Program-made: the position numbers and the translations under genes
Assembly: GCA_022113835.1 (NCBI GenBank)
Contig: JAILWY010000021.1
Span: 10,664,001-10,728,000, forward strand
Length of the DNA: 64,000 nt
Direction of reading: 5' to 3'
Origin: Atopsyche davidsoni
Taxonomy: Eukaryota; Arthropoda; Insecta; Trichoptera; Hydrobiosidae
Notes under the pieces: generated by a model
What the model was told of the DNA's origin: nothing
The model's database searches: none
What the model saw: only the letters and a program-made list of their open reading frames with translations
Part shown: positions 24,850 through 36,515 of the stretch, piece by piece
Layout: every line of letters begins with the position of its first letter
Position numbering within the stretch: position 1 is the stretch's first letter

Positions 24850-25100
24850 AGGAGGCAGTAGGAGAGCCGAGCATAAATCCCCGCCGCTTCATTAGGCATC
24901 ATCCTCGCGGGTGATGCGAGATGACTTCCCCGACTTCCTCGAGGAGCTAATGAAACCGGCCCCGCGTCACCCGTCATCCCCTAAGGCTAATTAAGGCGGG
25001 ATGATTTATCGACGGGGGTGATACTTTCAGCTTCGGTCAACCGATTATCTAATGAGGATGCCGCGCGTTATTCATCCCTTGTTTTAATGAGTATTAAGAG
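24850..25100. other. GC-rich islet with clustered TAAT cores
   Basis: The GC-rich segment contains repeated homeodomain-type cores in varying contexts (TTCATTAGGC, GCTAATGAAA, GGCTAATTAAGG, TCTAATGAGG, TTTAATGAGT) within 250 bp. TAAT cores are unremarkable in AT-rich DNA but stand out here. It could be an intronic enhancer, which is inference only. Confidence 0.35.
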
Positions 25101-27767
25101 TTAGCGGGCTAGCCTAACCGAATAATCGATTTTTAATTAATTTGTTTAGATCTTTAAATGCATGACTTATCATTTGAATGTGTATGTATTGTAGTATTTT
25201 TTAAATAAAAAAAAATATTACTATGTGTTATTTTTAATAAAAATAATAACAAGCCAAATAATGTGTTGGGACGTCAGTAATAACGCTTGAAAATAATTTA
25301 ATATATAAACAACCTACCTACTTTACATAACATAAGCACCTGAAAGGGTTGAATAGCAAAACGTGCTAGTGAGAAGGAATAGATTTGTTATAAAAAGGTT
25401 TTTGCTCTTTATTTCCTACTTTTTTCGTGTAACTATAAATGTTAAAAATGTTAAATGTACTGCAGTTTATTATACTATTTGCAACGTACTTTTGATGTCC
25501 TTTGTGCTATAATAAAAAGTCTATTTTTAACAAAATATAATAAAAGAGAATTGAGATTGTTGGTAGTTTTAAAAAGCTCAAAGAAACTTAAGATTTTAAG
25601 TGACTTTTTTATGTGAAATTATATTTTCAAAAGGCAACAACAAAAAAACTTGAAAACTCACTTGGTTCTTTGTAAAAATGAAATATTCATTTTTTCAATA
25701 AAAATATTTCAAGCTAATATTAAGTTTATCGAAAAAAAAATTGTTTTTATTACATAAATGTGTAGACTGTGTGCCGAAAATTTCAAAAAATATAAAACAT
25801 CAATACGTTTCCACGGAAAAGAAAGCAGCATTCAGATTTGGTTATTATTATGAGGCATGTCGTTATAAAGTAATGCCATCGAATAAAATATATTTGACGT
25901 CTTGACAGAAAACTGGCGTTTATTTTTCATTCTTACATTTTTCACGCCGTCTCTCTCAAATTTTCTGGAATGTACTAGAGCATTTCTTGTAGTTACTTTC
26001 AAGCCTACATAATAAAAAGAAATTTCTGAACTTGATAATAAAGCTCCCTAAAAGAGTGATGGTTATGCTGAAGAAAACACATTGTGATACATTAGTTGCT
26101 TGTAAAAAGAAAAGGGAGTACGTGGCCAAAGGAAACGGTAATTTTAGATCACCAGGGCGAGAGTAATGCTAACAATATATTCCGGACCTGCTCTAGGGGT
26201 GGTTACTTCTCAGGCATACTGTATACCCTATTTATGAAACACACTCGTCCAAGCCCTTCATTTTGTCGTATTCAAAAATTGCTATAGAATAAATTAATTA
26301 TTAAATATATTTAAAAGTATTTATTCGTTAAGATAAGACAAAATTTATATGAATTATTTACTTGTCACAAACAGCTATCAAACAACTAATTACATTGATT
26401 TTACACTTGCATAAAGCGAGTTGAATTGGATATAGAGCCTGGTTTTTTATAAATAAAATTTTGACCACCATGTTATTTATATAAGTAAGATTTAAATTAT
26501 GCTATTTTAGAGTGAAAAAATCTCAAAGATTTTTCCCTATGTATGTTAAAGTTAATTCATTACTTAGTTAAAATAATTTAGTTTGATAAAAAAAATAAAA
26601 CTGTGGCATGTATTATTTTATCTTTAAATTATTTTTATTAAAACTGTATCGTTTATGCGACTAAATGATCTGCAATCTAATGACAATGCGACAGATTGTT
26701 TCCAACAAAGTGACGAGAAGGCCTTGCCAGGATCTACCGGGTTTTTATCCAGAGTATAATATCACGGTGGAGTTACCTGGGAGGTTCTGCAAGAAGAACC
26801 GGTGATATACTTTACCTCAGATGAGTGGCGGTATATATATTTTTTATTTCTAAGCTCGTTTCATGCAAGGACTTTATATTGCTCATATTCCCTGCAAATA
26901 CCACTTTATACGGTTCCTTTGATGATTTCTGATATGTGTCATTTTCAGAGTCGTTTAATGCGGTCGGATGTTATATTTATAGATTTTATAGTTATAAATT
27001 AGTAGCATTTTTTGTTGCCACTGTATAATAGTTCCTCCTGCAAATTACTACATTACACAATTTTTCAATTCAAAAGCTGCAAATAGCATAAGTGCATTTT
27101 TGCTATTTCATTTAAATCTACCTGCTAATAATTTTATTTAAAAATAATATTCCTTAAATTTTAATAAATATATGTAGCCTGGTGTCTTACTTTTGAAGTA
27201 AAGTTTTTATTATATTTATTCAAATATTTTCTTAACGCTTAGTAAATACTAAACGTTATTTTAATAGTAAAGGGATATTTTTTTAGAACTTTTAAATTTT
27301 TCCGGACCAAAACGACCTTAAAAATAACCATTACAATAAATGAGTTTACTATAATATTCTGTTTGTCTGGCAACTGCCTGTGTAGGAGCAAAGCGGAGTT
27401 TAGAGTACTTTGTTTATAACGTGATAGGGGAGCCTGTAACAGGATGACGTACATAAATACACACGTCACTGTCTATGCACGGTGCTGTGTAAGTAATGAG
27501 GAGAAGGGGGTGCCAGGTCGTGACAATCTTCGTCCTGGGATGATTTTGTGTACCTGCTCAGAGTTCCGGCTATAGCCGAGCCGCTAATGGCTCCGGCTAT
27601 AGCCTCCTTGGGATACTACAATATGAACGAACCCTTGAGCCTCGACGATCTAAAACTGTTTATCTTAATCTTATATTTTTCTGTTTACTATTGCTACTTA
27701 CAAAAATGATTGAATTCAAAATAAAAGTACGATATTTACATGTTTGTTGACTAGTATATATTTGTAT

Positions 27768-28010
27768 GTCTATTTTTTGGATTGAACGTCAATCAAGTGC
27801 GTATTAATCACCGATTGCGGTCTTATTATATTATTACTAATATGATTAGGCACATTAGTTCACACATAGAAGATGATTAAAGAAATTCTCAGAAAAATAT
27901 CATCATTTGAACCCACATCCCCATCAAGTTTTTCCGCAGTTATAGGATAACATTTTCACAATATTGACGATAGGATAACATTTTCATTCATAAACTAATT
28001 AAATAAAACT
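27768..28010 (-). mobile_element. Fragmentary SINE end plus second repeat fragment
   Basis: 27768-27925 is a minus-strand copy of the SINE 3' end (TGTCTATTTTTTGGATTGAA through to the T-arm half). It is truncated before the D-arm and joined at about 27928 to a fragment (CCGCAGTTATAGGATAACAT) that matches the inverse of 29351-29420. Confidence 0.65.
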
Positions 28011-29297
28011 ATCAAATATGCTTTATGTACGAATTATAGGATTCTGTTGTTCACAGCGAGAATTTCAAATTTAGAATTTTTACAAAAAAACAAAATATGA
28101 TGTTTCTAAAAAAATTTCTAGTTTATGTCAGCTTGACACAAGTACCAATTAAATTTTTTAGTTGCATTAGAAATTATTAACCACATCATTAATAACTTAA
28201 AATGCCTCCTAAAAAAATAACACCGTCTAAGCACAGCAAACGTAATTAAAAAAGAATAGCACAATTGAACGTGATAAAGACTGCATCTAATAAAGAACAG
28301 TGCAGTAAAAGTGATTCGTTGTTTGTGACACGAAATGTGATATTTCCTAGAATGGCTTTGCTTTCGTAATTAATAAATATATGTGTACAAAATGAAATCA
28401 AATATTCATCTAATTGTCAGCCAAACATATGTTCAAACACTATTGCATCGTTCATCGAATACGTCATTCTGTGACGGGCAACATTTCTAGTGTGAGTATA
28501 AAACCCATGCAATTTAAACATCGCGGGTCTATTGTAAAAGCAATGTGTTATCAATAGTCTTGCAGTGCTGTTTTCTTAGAGAAAATTAGGTTTTAGTTAC
28601 TGTCGGTAGAGTATGGTGATGGGTGCTCGAGGCGGTCTTGCGTGGGTGTTAAGGAGGATGCACCTGTACTCAAATTAAGTATAGAGGACCTGCAATATAA
28701 ACCAGGTGAGCTCTCCGAGGACGGAGGTCGTCACGCGTCTATTGTGATGGCAAAGTGTAATTAAATATGCTGCAGCGGAGTTTCAGTGCTGATGGAGAAT
28801 TTTAAATAGAGTTACGCCACGGACGTAAAATTTTAGGTTTCTCATATTTCTGCTGAAATATTTCAGGAAACATTACATTCTGGTTTTTAAAATTAGCACA
28901 GTTGAATATATTTTTTAATTGCAAGCATACTTTCAGAGATGAAATATTTGCATTGCATGAATGAATGAATTAAAATGTGTGTATACTTTTAAAGTTCATT
29001 GGAAATATAAATATTTTGCAGTGAAATTAGTTATTTTCAAAATAGAAAATATTTATTATTAATCATACAAATTTCTCTTATTGGTAAATAAATAGCTAAG
29101 ACTATACTTATTTTTTATGTGATTTAATGAAATCTAGAGACACAGGCGTTATTTAAATTATTTTTTTATTATATTATCAACGCGCTTTCAATGTAACGAC
29201 TGTGAGAAAATAAACCAATATAATCATTGTATAAACGAAAATAGCTGTAAAGAAAAAAAGTGTGATTTTAAATATATTCAATGCTTTTTATATATAC

Positions 29298-29553
29298 ACT
29301 AGCAATGTAGCCCGTCATAAAATGACGTATTTTGAAATTCGCTAAAGCATATTTTAAAGTTTATGAATGAAAATATTATCCTATCGTCTTGAAATTCGGC
29401 ACATAGCTGCGGAAAAATTTACTTAACTTATGTGCAAAAAATCAGCGTTGTATCTTTTAAGATATTCTATACAGAACGGAAAAACGAAACATACACACAT
29501 ACAAACAAACATACAAACACACAATGGCTATTATTATAGTAGATATGAATTTA
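29298..29553 (+). repeat. Unclassified repeat (possible non-LTR retroelement tail)
   Basis: It starts CTAGCAATGTAGCCCGTCAT, contains GAATGAAAATATTATCCTAT shared with the inverse of 27930-28000, and ends in a CATACAAACAAACATACAAA-type run and TAGTAGAT. The layout resembles 3' remnants of RTE-like elements, but there is no coding sequence to confirm this. Confidence 0.45.
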
Positions 29554-31599
29554 TTCATTTGGAATAGAATAATCGCTGCATTTGTAAAATACCGTGTATT
29601 ATCTCCGTGTGACAGGAAAAGCTATCTTAAAAGGACAATTGAATTAAGCTTGTTCTGAACGTGCAAATCTAGCCTTGATAAGTATAACAGCCTTTGGAGA
29701 GGGTGGGATAAGCTCGGGTGCACGTTTGTACTTTGACAAAAAATCTGGGTTATCGCAAGGAGTAGAGGGAGGAGGGAGAAATACTACCGACATGGGGAGG
29801 GGGTGAGCATAGATGCGAGCCTACAGAGATACGTCGAAACGATTTAATAAATAGTTATATGGTATATGTGTATTCTTGACTCATAAATTTTCTAAATCGT
29901 ATTCGTCAATACAGAAATAACATGATCCACTATAAAAAATGTATTTCGAAGTTTTTGGCACCCCTTTACGTTTCAGCCGGATGCAGCGCCTCTCTGTGTC
30001 ACAATATGGCACAGCCCTGTGCTTATAAATTTATTTTTGCTGAATACGACATATCATATTGCAATATCGATGGCGGAGGGAGCGGGTCGGGGGCTAACAC
30101 AATGCTGAGGCATCACATGCGAGACTTCCGGCCCGGGAGTGCCGAGGGAGCAGGCCCCATCTCGGATTCCCAACATCCGACAAAATATTACGAGACTTCG
30201 ATAAGAGATTGCGAAAAATATTTCTTGCCTTGTTTGTTTTGAATACACATAATCAAGATAGCATCAATATTTTCCTTGCGGTGCGTTGTAATATAAAACA
30301 CACTTTTATTAAAATTGATATTCCTAAAGAAGTTCGTATCAAGAATAATATGGCCCGAGCGAGAGAGAGAATTTCAATGGAATCGAGAAAGAAAAATAAT
30401 CTAGTTATGCCAAGCCTAACCTAAGCCAATTTTTGCCTTTAGAGAATTGACTTTATTTTAAATGAAATTATATATTGTATTTTCATTAACACACAAAATT
30501 AGTAACGTTATCGGCTTTAAATACATATAATAAATAAAAAACCATTATTTATTTTATCACCAGTTAGTATCATCGCTATATTCCGTTTTCTGCAATTAAG
30601 ACTAAAGTAAGTTATAACGCGAGTTTTCTCCGCGAAGATTTTTCAAGAGGCTCGGACCGTAGAACATTATTTAATTGCTTCTAGAATTTTCTTTGTGAAA
30701 CTGCATCATCTGCAGATCTTTCCTCATTAGTGTGCAATGAGAAGTTTTCCAAGTAATTAGAAACCTTTTCTGATAAAATAATTCACTCCAAAGAATATAA
30801 TATTAACTTATACCTAACTAAAAATAGCGATTAAAATATTTGCTTAAATAATATTTTTAATTTTTTTTATATAAATATGAGTTTGTGAGAAGTTCTACTG
30901 TGACCGGAAAAGCTCTAGGTGTCAGTAAAAAGTGCACCTTACCAAAAGCTGCCCCAACTGAAAATACAGAATTGGGAGAACGTGGCGCATAGCAAAAAGG
31001 CTCAGATAAAAGCGTATGGATTCAATAGTGGCGAATATCGATCAGTGGTGCTGTGACTTGGAGAGTTGGAGGAGGCTGAGAAGGAAAAAGGAGAAGAATA
31101 CTGGTCAATAGAAGACTTCGTTTGAGTATTTGGTCTAAAAATGAGACTTTCCAAGCTCATGCTGACTTAATAGCACTATTTTTTTTTACTTAGTTTTTTA
31201 ACTAGAAAAATCATTCAGATAAATAAAAAAAACGCGTGCTTTTAAATGTGATATAAATAAATAATTCTTTGTAGTAAATAGTCTTATAACTAAACTTTGA
31301 TAAAATCTACGTTTTTTTTTTGTAAAAAGCAAGTTTTGATCAAAATTAAATTTCCCTTCACAGGGTTGCCACAAATTAAACGGGCAATATCAAAAGATAA
31401 CGATATATTCTGATAAAATAATTAAGCGCATAACTTCACACGCGAAACGCCCCGGCGGCGGGTCCTCCTTTGTAAAATAACATGTTTTTTGCCACCCGGG
31501 CTGTGAATAACATTTCAGATTTAGGGCGGCGTGAAGTATGGCGGAAGTTTTTACGTACCGTTCGTTAGTCGCCCTAATCTGCGACGCCCGCCGCCCAAC

Positions 31600-31692
31600 C
31601 CCCGACTACACCCCTGACTCCACCCCCGACTACACCCCTGACTCCACCCCCGACTACACCCCCAAGTCTACCCCCGACTCCACCCCCGCCGG
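31600..31692. repeat. 24-bp minisatellite (CCCGACTACACC...CTGACTCCACC)
   Basis: About four copies of a 24-bp unit built from two related 12-bp halves (CGACTACACCCC and TGACTCCACCCC). It lies at the end of a GC-rich islet beginning near 31440. Confidence 0.9.
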
Positions 31693-31916
31693 GCGCTATA
31701 GATAAACGTATGACAATACCACGCAATGCCGCCTGGGGAGATTTTGCACGCCCTCGATTCCCGAATCGAAGCCTTTTCGATAAGACAGCAACGAATCGTG
31801 GCGTTTTAACTCTTCAAAAGCTTCTTCATCCCTTAAAAATATTAATTTTTATAAATATGGATATGATCTGGAAGTACTTTGTCGAGGTGGAGCCTCCCGC
31901 TCCTACTGCAGAAGGA

Positions 31917-32632
31917 GTATCAGATCTAAACACCAGAGCTTTGTAAGGAAAGGATTATATAATAATACAGGGTGTCCAAAGAGAGTATCGGGTATTTGTT
32001 AGTTCAGTTAAACAAAAACTACTAGTAATCAAGTATTTTTTATTGTTGAATGGAAAATTATTTCAAAAAGATGATGTTATCCAAATGGTGACACTCTTAT
32101 AATCTGGAACGAAGATTGCTGATAATACGCTGACACATAGCCCTCGATATTGCTGCCATTTCTGACCTGATGTTTTGTTTCAATTCCGTTAGGTTCGTCG
32201 GATTATTCTCATAAACCTTACTTTTGAGGTATTCCCATACGAAATAGTCAAGAGGGCTAAGGTCGGGGCTTCTGGGAGGCCAGTTGATGTTACCTCTACG
32301 TGAAATGACCTTATTAGGGAATAATTCGTTAACAGCTTCAATTGATTGATTGGATGTATGGCAAGTATTGGAAGCACGTTCTTGAGTTGAAACCTTGAAA
32401 CTTCTTCAACTCTGGGCTCAAAAATTTTCGCAGCATATCGCAATAACGGTCACTATTCACATTCACCCGTTACTCTTTTTGGACACCCTGTACTACTGGG
32501 CAGAACAATATCCAGGCTTTTCGAAAAACCCGGGGACCCACTACACTATTTTCCCCTAAGAAAATCATGAACACTAATTCAGCATAACTGTATGCTAAGT
32601 GATAAGAGGAGGCACCCGATGAAGATGAAGAA
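31917..32632. repeat. Interrupted copy of the 19334 repeat family
   Basis: The parts at 31917-31967 and 32491-32632 are collinear with 19334-19535. They are separated by a complete small transposon inserted at a TA, which dates the repeat as older than the insertion. Confidence 0.8.
31968..32490 (-). mobile_element. Internally deleted Tc1/mariner-superfamily transposon (nested)
   Basis: Inverted ends CAGGGTGTCCAAAGAGAGTA and TACTCTTTTTGGACACCCTG are flanked by TA on both sides. The minus strand encodes C-terminal transposase remnants: SDRYCDMLRKFL, then after a frame break NWPPRSPDLSPLDYFVWEYL with the final catalytic Asp region, then YENNPTNLTELKQNIR. The N-terminal DNA-binding part and much of the core are deleted and the frame is broken, so it cannot make an active enzyme. 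Confidence 0.88.
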
Positions 32633-32980
32633 GATAAAATAAATATATCATTCATGGACTTGGAAAAACTTCAGCGCTCCGTTGAAAGGTTTTATCTCGT
32701 CAATCTCTTCCATGACATTTTCGGACAACCAATACTACGACGTCTCTAAGTATTTAACTAGTTTTTTTTACCTGTATAGGTTTATTGTATAGTGAGAAAA
32801 TTGATGCGCAAAAGAACGACTCCATTATTATTCCCTATTGCTAAATCACATCTTTAAAAAAACATTTACTGTGCATAAACCTATTATTTACAGATAAACA
32901 CACTACAGGACAAACCCCAACTCAGGATAACTGCTGCTACACCCCAAAGCCACTACTTTAATTACCCCATTAACACAAAA

Positions 32981-33213
32981 ATTTGCAATTATATAGAATC
33001 CTCCACTTGTCTCACATTAGCCCTTACCACCTGACAATCATTCTCTCTCTTTCCAACAACCTCTCCCTCTAACAATTGTTTACCTAATTGCTTAGTATTA
33101 TATAAAATCTCACTCTGTTTGATAATGCCAACGTGAAAGGTTGGCGAAACCGGTCACTAATAAAAACGAAAATGTGGAAAATCACTCAAGTATTTTTATT
33201 CAAAATTATATTT
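32981..33213 (+). mobile_element. GAAACCGGTCAC-family repeat, longest copy
   Basis: It begins with TTGCAATTATATAGAATCCT, continues through CAATTGTTTACCTAATTGC and ends in the module GCCAACGTGAAAGGTTGGCG, AAACCGGTCACTAATAAA. The upstream part also occurs inverted at 42541-42680. The end module has hammerhead-like order: UUGAUAA, stem GCCAAC/GUUGGC, GAAAC, GUC. The resemblance to Penelope-like terminal repeats is inference. Confidence 0.6.
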
Positions 33214-34630
33214 ACTACAAAAATCGTCGATTATTTGAAGTTAATAAAATAAGTCTTGTTAATTTAAAATAGCAAAGTGAATTTAACTTGATTTTAAAAA
33301 TATAGAAGCTAAAAAGTTAACAGACTATTTCTCTTCGTGCAAAATTTTCTGCAGACGTGAAAAATCTGGCGTGCAATAAAAACTATTTTCCATTAGCTGG
33401 TAGTAAAAAAAGAAGTGTTCGGCCAGAGCGCTCGCCATGCTGCTCGTATTGTTGTATATTTCAAGAAGGATCTAGAACACAAGGAGACTGCGCCCGTCGC
33501 GGGCAGCTCCGGCGATCATTATTATTAATTTGAAAGGAAGACTTAAGAGGAAATGCTGGAGCAATGAAAAAATATACACATAAAGAAAATGAAAAAAAAT
33601 TATTTACATTCAAATATTTCTTCAAGTTTAAAAAAAATGAAGTTTTAAATTCAGGATTGTTTTTGTCTAGTGTTTTTTTTTTGTTTGACATAAGCGCAGA
33701 TAATTTGTATGTAAAGCCAAAACAAGGAGAATCAAGTCTTCCAATACATATAGACAAATCTGAGTTTGAAGCTTTGATTGCAGAATATAAAATACGTATC
33801 AAATATTAAAATATAAATTACATAAGTACAAAAAACTGTAATTGCTTTACTGATATAAACTGCTTGACACATTCACTTGCTGCTTGCATTTTTTCGTTTG
33901 ACTTGACACTTGTAAACTTGCGTAAAAGATTTTTTAGTTCATAAATAGATTGAAATAAGTAATAAAAGATCTTCTTCCAGTTAATTTTTACCATCAACTG
34001 ACAATCTTTTAAAACTAATGATCCCGTAAAGACTTTATCTAAAAAACTGGTAAGCTTTTTTACTAAACGCTAGCCAGTCAAAAAAGCCGCGAGCAGCCAT
34101 TGTTTACCAAAATTAATGTCCCGTTCAACAATAAATCCTTTTAATTCACTACAAGTAGAGTCGCACTAGAAAAAAAACAACATCCCCATGAAACAGCGGA
34201 GCTCGAATGATTTATGGCTGTGTCTCCCTCTCGCGTGATGAATACATCTCGCTCTAAGCGCTTTACAGCCTCGCCGTGAGATCCACGAAAAATAAAAACC
34301 CACAAAAATACAGCCTTACTGAAGTTGCACTTTTCGCTGCGGTGGAGAGAGACGCGCCGAGTTTCAGCGACGCCTGAAGGGGCCGTCACTCAAATGTCCG
34401 TCATAACTTGCGCCTTTTTTGACAGTTTGGAAATTCGAGTGCTGACTCGTTATTTTTTTATATTAATTATGAATTATGAAAGAGTCAAGCTTTTGGGACA
34501 CGCTCAAGCCACGCGGCTCGCACTGAAGTGACAAAAAAATCTTTTTTAGTTGTATTTTGCTCTCCAAGACTACTTTGACGATTTAGAATTCAATGTTCAT
34601 ATTTGTGCTCAGCTTTGAAGATGTAGATGA

Positions 34631-34787
34631 TATTATTACTTGTATGATTAGGCATATTAGTTCATACATAGAAGATGATTTAAAGAAACTCTCAGAAAAA
34701 TATCATCGTGATATTGATGTTTCTGAGAGTTTCTTTAAATCATCTTCTATGTATGAACTAATGTGCCTAATCATATTAGTAATAATA
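34631..34787. repeat. SINE 3'-body palindrome without tRNA head
   Basis: The 68-bp arms (CATACATAGAAGATGATTTA, AAGAAACTCTCAGAAA and the inverse) are separated by 21 nt. These are the 3' bodies of two SINE copies in inverse orientation, the intervening tRNA-like modules being lost. Downstream to about 34856 is the family end related to CAAAAAAATCGACATA. Confidence 0.85.
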
Positions 34788-35006
34788 TAATAAACCCGTA
34801 ATGGGTAATAAATACGCATCTGATTGACTTTGATAAAAAAATCGACATATGATACTTACGAGAGTGAATCGATTACCAATATACTCTACAGTATTTTAAT
34901 TAAAAAACGCATATTAAAAAGCAAATAATTTTACTGCGATTCCAACGCAATGTTCTGCTTGTAATTATGTAATATTATCTACTCAAATATTAAAATGACT
35001 ATAAAC

Positions 35007-35403
35007 ATTGATAATGATTAAGTACATTTTTTCAAATATTGAAAATTGATTAAAGAATCTCTCAGAAAAAGATCATCGTAATATGTGTGGGATTTGAGAA
35101 CCCACATCCCCAAGCTAACATGGTCGGTGCATTACCAATTATACCAACGAATCACTGGTACTAAGCAAGAAATTTTAACAATCATATCATATAAATGAAA
35201 CAACGTACTTATTATTTCCAATTAATATTGGTAATGCACCGGTCATGTAAGCTTGGGGATGTGGGTTCAAATCACACAAATCACAATGATATTTTTCTAA
35301 GAGTTTCTTTAATCAATTTTCAATATTTGAAAAAATGTACTTCAAACCTGTATAGGCAAAATCGTACTTCCTGTGAGACGGTCTTCACAAAAATCAATAA
35401 TAG
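35007..35403. mobile_element. Foldback pair of the tRNA-headed SINE family
   Basis: The left arm has a minus-strand tRNA-like module at 35078-35155, including ATTACCAATTATACCAACGA. The right arm resumes at about 35222 inside the plus-strand module and runs into the terminal module GTGAGACGGTCTTCACAA. The right arm lacks the 5' half of the tRNA-like segment. Confidence 0.8.
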
Positions 35404-35507
35404 ACTTTAAACAGTTTATATACACGCTTAACTCATCAAAACCAAGACAGTACACACAAAACTAGCTGGTATTGCAATCATTAAACGTGTTTGTAAATGT
35501 GTAAAAC

Positions 35508-35649
35508 GGGGTTAGGCAGAGAGGTATGTATGATTTGAAATAACAGTTACTCATTTTAAACATGGATATTGGCATTACAAAAATCTCCTGACGAGCAGAT
35601 CCCACAATTTATCTTCGTTCAAATCATCCATACATCCCTGCCTAACCCT
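35508..35649. mobile_element. Small foldback MITE (GGGTTAGGCAGAG ends)
   Basis: Inverted arms of about 32 bp (GGTTAGGCAGAGAGGTATGT, ATGATTTGAA and the near-inverse at 35618-35649) flank 78 bp with no coding sequence. I see no clear target duplication. Confidence 0.7.
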
Positions 35650-36125
35650 TTACTATATGTATAATAACATTAAACTAGGACGTATTCTAAGAATCCTTTT
35701 ATTGAATACTCGACCATTTATTTTCATAGTATCGTGTCTAATAAAATTCCGACACTCGTAGTTCGGCCGGGAGCTTCTCGGCCGCTCTCCGCCGCGATAA
35801 GGCCCGGAGTATTATCGCGGCGAGGGGTTCTTGTAAAAACGCTCGATAGCCGAACTGCGGTGTTGCAAGTGCGGGACGTGACTATGGCGCACCCGCAGCG
35901 ACAGACTGTGTTCTCCACCCCCGAGCTGGGGGTGGAGCCTGCCGAGGGCTGCCGCTCCAGGCACTTGAACGGGGGACACGTTGTGCTTATGTTTAGTCTT
36001 TTACGCCTTTCTATCGGAGAGATAAAAAATCAGCGTTTGATGTAATCAAAAAAAAAAAATCGTTTCGATTTTTTTACCACAGGCATCGTCTTACTATTAT
36101 ATATACACAGTATTTACCAAAATAA

Positions 36126-36515
36126 ACGGTGTGCGCATTAATTTTTTTAGATCTTTTCGTGAAATTTGAGCTTTATTTTAAAAAATTCTGTTCAAGGGAA
36201 AATTATGGATTCCATCCCAAAAGAACTGTCTTTTGAAGCCAAGAAAGAATCAAGCCAATTTTTGATACCCTGTACAGAAGTGAAGCGTATTCCGGAAAAG
36301 GCATTCTGCATCGATTGAAACAAGTTGCAGTTAGAAGGGGCAAGGTCTGGGCTATAAGGTGGGTGAGGCAGAAATTCTCATCCTCTGTTTTCCAAATAGG
36401 TTTTAACCGATTTAGCAATATGTGGCCGAGCATTGTCATGATGGAAAATTACAGACTTGTGCCTAGTCGCATATCCAAAAAATAAAAAAATCCGAAAAAA
36501 TAATGCACACACCGT
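36126..36515 (-). mobile_element. Internally deleted mariner (DD34D) relic
   Basis: Inverted ends ACGGTGTGCGCATTAATT and AATAATGCACACACCGT sit in TA-rich flanks. The minus strand keeps fragments of mariner transposase: VIFHHDNARPHIAKSVKTYL with the second catalytic Asp, an in-frame stop, then PHPPYSPDLAPSNC with the third Asp, then a C-terminal piece (IKNWLDSFLASKD). The N-terminal helix-turn-helix and the region around the first Asp are deleted. It is non-autonomous and related to the copy at 56272. Confidence 0.9.

Noticed and set aside
28202..28250. Short ORF starting MPPKKITPSKHSK, reminiscent of transposon ORF starts
   Set aside because: It stops after about 15 codons and nothing downstream continues it.
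31600..31692. Possible CRISPR-like array
   Set aside because: The units are contiguous with no spacers and the context is an insect nuclear intron, so it is a minisatellite.
32221..32443. Intact gene on the minus strand
   Set aside because: It is a frame-broken remnant of the transposase in the element 31968-32490.
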